Assembly: GCF_042686125.1 (NCBI RefSeq)
Contig: NZ_JBHUOV010000001.1
Coordinates: 1,178,001-1,242,000, forward strand
DNA length: 64,000 nucleotides
DNA from: Oceanihabitans iliipiscarium
GTDB taxonomy: Bacteria; Bacteroidota; Bacteroidia; Flavobacteriales; Flavobacteriaceae
Direction of reading: 5' to 3'
In this document: positions 61,178 to 64,000 of the stretch, piece by piece
How positions within the stretch are numbered: position 1 is the stretch's first letter
How the letters are laid out: every line of letters begins with the position of its first letter
Position numbers and translations under genes: made by a program
Notes under the pieces: model-generated
The model's input: the letters and a program-made list of their open reading frames with translations, nothing else
What the model was told of the DNA's origin: nothing
Database searches by the model: none

Positions 61178-62113
61178 ATGCAACAAACAACAAATACCAT
61201 ACTCATGATTCGTCCTATTAACTTTAGGAGAAATGAGCAAACAGCAATAAATAATTATTATCAAAAAGAATCAGATAACGTCTTACCTGAAACTGAAAAT
61301 GCTAAAGCACAACAGGAATTTGATGCTTATGTAGAAAAGTTACGTGCAATTGGAGTTGATGTTATTGTGGTAAATGATACAGATGAGTTTGATACGCCAG
61401 ATTCTATATTCCCAAATAATTGGATTTCTTTTCACGAAAAAGGAACCGTTGGACTTTATCCTATGTTTGCTGAAAATAGAAGGCTAGAACGAAGAGAAGA
61501 TGTTCTTGAAGCTGTTGAAGCTCACGGATTTAAAATTAATAATATTGTCGATTATACAAGTGCTGAAGAAGAAAATGTATTCTTAGAAGGTACTGGGAGT
61601 TTATTATTAGATAGAGCAAATGGCATCGCTTATTGCGCTTTGTCTCCTAGAGCAAATGAAGATTTGTTTATTGAATTTTGTGAAGATTTTGAATATACTC
61701 CTGTAATTTTTACGGCCAATCAAACTGTGAATGGAAAGCGTGAAGCTATATATCATACTAATGTTATGATGTGTTTAGGTGAAACTTTTGCTGTCATCTG
61801 TTTAGATTGTATTGATGATAAAAAGGAACGTAAGAATGTTATGAAGCACCTTCAGGATAGTGGAAAAGAAATCATTAGAATAACTGAAGCACAAGTCAAT
61901 AATTTTGCAGGAAATATGCTTCAAGTTAAAGCTAAAGATGATAAGCGTTATTTAATTATGAGCCAAGCGGCTTACGATTGTTTGTCGGAAGCTCAAATAA
62001 AAATCATTGAAAAACACTGCGCAATTTTAAGTAGTAGTCTTGAAACTATTGAAGCTTGTGGAGGTGGAAGTGCACGTTGTATGATGGCTGAGGTATTCCT
62101 GCCAAAAACTTAA
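61178..62113 (+). CDS. ctlX: CtlX-like citrulline/arginine hydrolase
   Basis: Second pentein-fold hydrolase, 311 residues, resembling the arginine-deiminase-related proteins annotated as citrulline utilization hydrolase CtlX. Key motifs are MIRPINFRRNEQTAINNYYQ, SIFPNNWISFHEKGTVGLYP, FLEGTGSLLLDR, the catalytic His in YHTNVMM (His193) and the catalytic Cys in GGGSARCMMAEVF (Cys301). It forms an operon with the preceding gene (7-base gap), suggesting successive steps in breakdown of arginine-type compounds. Name by similarity only; the reaction in this organism is inferred. Confidence 0.82.
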   Translation: MQQTTNTILMIRPINFRRNEQTAINNYYQKESDNVLPETENAKAQQEFDAYVEKLRAIGVDVIVVNDTDEFDTPDSIFPNNWISFHEKGTVGLYPMFAENRRLERREDVLEAVEAHGFKINNIVDYTSAEEENVFLEGTGSLLLDRANGIAYCALSPRANEDLFIEFCEDFEYTPVIFTANQTVNGKREAIYHTNVMMCLGETFAVICLDCIDDKKERKNVMKHLQDSGKEIIRITEAQVNNFAGNMLQVKAKDDKRYLIMSQAAYDCLSEAQIKIIEKHCAILSSSLETIEACGGGSARCMMAEVFLPKT

Positions 62114-62122
62114 TGTATTAGA

Positions 62123-64000
62123 TTAAGCTTGCGGATTAGATTTTGGCAATTCAACATAAAAAGTACTTCCAACATGTTCGGTACTTTCTACCCAAATCTT
62201 TCCATGATTAAGTTCAACTAATTCTTTGCAAATAGTTAATCCTAAACCAGTTCCTTTTTCATTTTTTGTACCAATGGTCGTGAATGAATTATTTTTAAAT
62301 AATTGATCTTGATTTTCTTTAGAAATACCAACGCCTGTATCAGTTATACTAATTAACGAATTACCATTGCTTATATGATTTGCTATGGTTATAGTGTCGC
62401 CAGCTTTGCAGAACTTAACCGCATTAGTTAAAAGGTTTTGTATAATAATTTCAACCATACTTCTGTCTGCATAAACAAAATCACGCAAAGACAAATCTTC
62501 TATTTTAATGCCTTTCTTCTCTGTCTTTTGTTCGATAAGCTTTATTTTTTCACTAAAAACTTCTTGAACATCAAATAAACTTGGTTTAGACTCCAATGAT
62601 TGCATTTGAGATTTAGACCAATTCAATAAATTAAATAATAGTAAAGAAGCATTATTCGCATTTTCACTTAACTCAGGAATTAAATGATTAAATTCTTCTT
62701 GTGAAAGCGAACCATCTTTTAATAAGTCAATAAACCCTTTTATTGAAGTCAATGAATCTTTTAAATCATGTGAAACAATAGAAAACAATTTATCTTTAAC
62801 CTGATTAATGTCTTCTAAATTTTTTGATTGATCTAAGATGGCTTCATTTTGAAGGTTAATTTGTCTGTTTTTATCTTCAAGTTCTTTGGTGTATTTGATA
62901 CTATTGTTACGTTTCAAGTAAATAAGAATCAAAAAGGTAGAGGTTATAGCAAGAGCTATGAGTAAAAGATAAAAGATAAACTTTAAACGGTCAATTTCAT
63001 CTTGACTAGCTTTCTTTTCTTTTTCATGTTGGCTTATAAGTGCTTTGTTTTCTTCTCTAGCACTTACACTTAAATCTTTAGTGTTTTCAATGGTAGAAAT
63101 AGACTGATTTTGTAAGCTTTCAGATTCTGCGATACGTCTTCTTTCAACCTGATTCTTTAAATCGAAGTGCCTTTTTTGCCAGATATACGCTAATCTGAAA
63201 TCATTTTCAAGTGAATCTAATTTTGCTCTTAATCTGTAGTTGTTAATTAACTCGTCATTATTTTTTAATGTTCGACCAAGGTCAGTGGCTTCAGAAAGTA
63301 AGCGTTCTGCAATAATAGATTTACGTTCTCTTAAATATAAATCTCCTGTAGCATTAAGTGCTGTAAGAACTCCTTGATGATTATTTAGCCTTCTGTTTAA
63401 CCTTAAGCCTTGTGTTAAGTATTCTTTAGCATCTTCTAAATTATTTAACTGTAAGTACGAATACCCTAGTTTTGTTAACACATCACCTCGTAAGATACTA
63501 TCACTATCATCAATATTTAAAAGCACATTATCATAATAATATATTGCTCTTTGATAGTCATTTTGGCTAGCGTATAAATCACCTAAACTTTTATTTGCTT
63601 CTATGATGCCTTCTTTATTAGAAAGTTCATCTTCTAAGTCTAATGTTTTTTCAAAAAATTCAATAGCCTGATTATCGGCTTTCATATTATTATAAGCAGT
63701 AGCTAGGTTTTTATACGAATCGCGAAGTTCTTTTTTAAGACCTCTTTTTTCTAGTTCTTTCATAGCTGAAAGAGAAAGCTGAAGCCCTTTGTCGTAGTTG
63801 CCTCGTTCAATTTCAATTAAAGCTAGACTATTATTAATTCTGGCAACACCTAAAGTGTCTGCTAAAGTGGTGTATAATTCTTTAGATTTCACATAACTGT
63901 CAACAGCATTGATATAGTCCTCCTTTTTAGAAAAAATAAGTCCTTTGTAGTACGCAATTTCTGCAATTCCAGTAGTGTATTTTAAATCGTTAGAAAGCTT
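62123..64000 (-). CDS. TPR-containing sensor histidine kinase (5' end beyond window)
   Basis: C-terminal 625 residues of a two-component sensor kinase; the frame is open through the right edge, so the start and any signal peptide are outside. Tetratricopeptide repeats fill the first 250 residues (for example LTKLGYSYLQLNNLEDAKEYL). A transmembrane helix (FIFYLLLIALAITSTFLILIY) follows, then a coiled coil. The kinase core has the H-box SIVSHDLKDSLTSIKG, N-box NLLTNAVKFCK, G1 DTGVGIS and G2 GTGLGLTICKEL. No receiver domain is attached and no response-regulator gene is visible. It converges on the ctlX-like gene with a 9-base gap. Confidence 0.93.
   Translation of the reverse strand, partial: KLSNDLKYTTGIAEIAYYKGLIFSKKEDYINAVDSYVKSKELYTTLADTLGVARINNSLALIEIERGNYDKGLQLSLSAMKELEKRGLKKELRDSYKNLATAYNNMKADNQAIEFFEKTLDLEDELSNKEGIIEANKSLGDLYASQNDYQRAIYYYDNVLLNIDDSDSILRGDVLTKLGYSYLQLNNLEDAKEYLTQGLRLNRRLNNHQGVLTALNATGDLYLRERKSIIAERLLSEATDLGRTLKNNDELINNYRLRAKLDSLENDFRLAYIWQKRHFDLKNQVERRRIAESESLQNQSISTIENTKDLSVSAREENKALISQHEKEKKASQDEIDRLKFIFYLLLIALAITSTFLILIYLKRNNSIKYTKELEDKNRQINLQNEAILDQSKNLEDINQVKDKLFSIVSHDLKDSLTSIKGFIDLLKDGSLSQEEFNHLIPELSENANNASLLLFNLLNWSKSQMQSLESKPSLFDVQEVFSEKIKLIEQKTEKKGIKIEDLSLRDFVYADRSMVEIIIQNLLTNAVKFCKAGDTITIANHISNGNSLISITDTGVGISKENQDQLFKNNSFTTIGTKNEKGTGLGLTICKELVELNHGKIWVESTEHVGSTFYVELPKSNPQA

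Noticed and set aside
1..64000. Search for CRISPR arrays, tRNA or rRNA genes, insertion sequences, prophage and defence genes
   Set aside because: No regularly spaced direct repeats, cloverleaf-like segments, transposase, integrase or known defence motifs were seen by eye; a weak or unusual case could still be missed without a program.

Overview
The window is chromosomal DNA of a member of the Bacteroidota, most likely a marine Flavobacteriaceae (genus not determinable from this evidence). The support is: low G+C; A-rich upstream regions without Shine-Dalgarno motifs; the Bacteroidota -33/-7 promoter type (TTTG, 19 bases, TAnnTTTG) in front of rpsL; five secreted proteins ending in type IX secretion (T9SS) sorting domains; a SusC/SusD outer-membrane uptake pair; and a str-S10-spc-alpha ribosomal cluster without tuf, adk or map. 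No rRNA, tRNA, CRISPR array, insertion sequence, prophage or recognisable defence locus was seen. No gene-free stretch exceeds 300 bases; the longest (12284-12552, 22545-22743, 51385-51596) each hold one copy of a structured repeat.

Layout. 1-2.6 kb: the 3' end of adk, obgE, a voltage-gated-type K+ channel and a DUF4136 lipoprotein. 2.6-11.2 kb, minus strand: an M64-type T9SS peptidase with a lipoprotein, a DoxX membrane protein, and a giant alpha-2-macroglobulin-like protein with a thioester motif. 11.3-24.2 kb: housekeeping and envelope genes on both strands (TPR protein, mpl, a T9SS phosphoesterase, a PaiB-like flavoprotein, radC, a deacetylase-like protein, a yjjG-type phosphatase, rarA, a rhomboid protease, rlmB), packed so tightly that convergent neighbours overlap by four bases. 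24.2-32.3 kb, minus strand: susC, susD, two surface lipoproteins and a T9SS arylsulfotransferase-like protein. 32.4-34.1 kb: an Omp85-type outer-membrane protein.

34.2-51.4 kb: one collinear translation supercluster (rpsL, rpsG, fusA, rpsJ through rplQ, including secY, infA, rpmJ and rpoA). It has a strong promoter at the front and an intrinsic terminator at the end. Most genes are 0-20 bases apart, but five wider spacers (before rplC, rpsH, rpsD, rpoA and rplQ) can fold and are candidate autoregulatory leaders. 51.6-64 kb: carA and eno, then two T9SS genes (one frameshifted), gltA, two Cys-dependent guanidino-group hydrolases and a TPR sensor histidine kinase that runs off the right edge.

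The most interesting non-genic signal is a family of three intergenic elements (12289-12412, 22576-22677, 51463-51566), all on the plus strand and each upstream of a plus-strand gene (mpl, the rhomboid gene, carA). They share short conserved blocks and the same three-helix architecture, with a closing stem that covaries and two arms whose sequences differ entirely but stay self-complementary. This looks like a dispersed structured RNA or mobile palindromic element; it may belong to an already catalogued flavobacterial RNA family, which could not be tested here.
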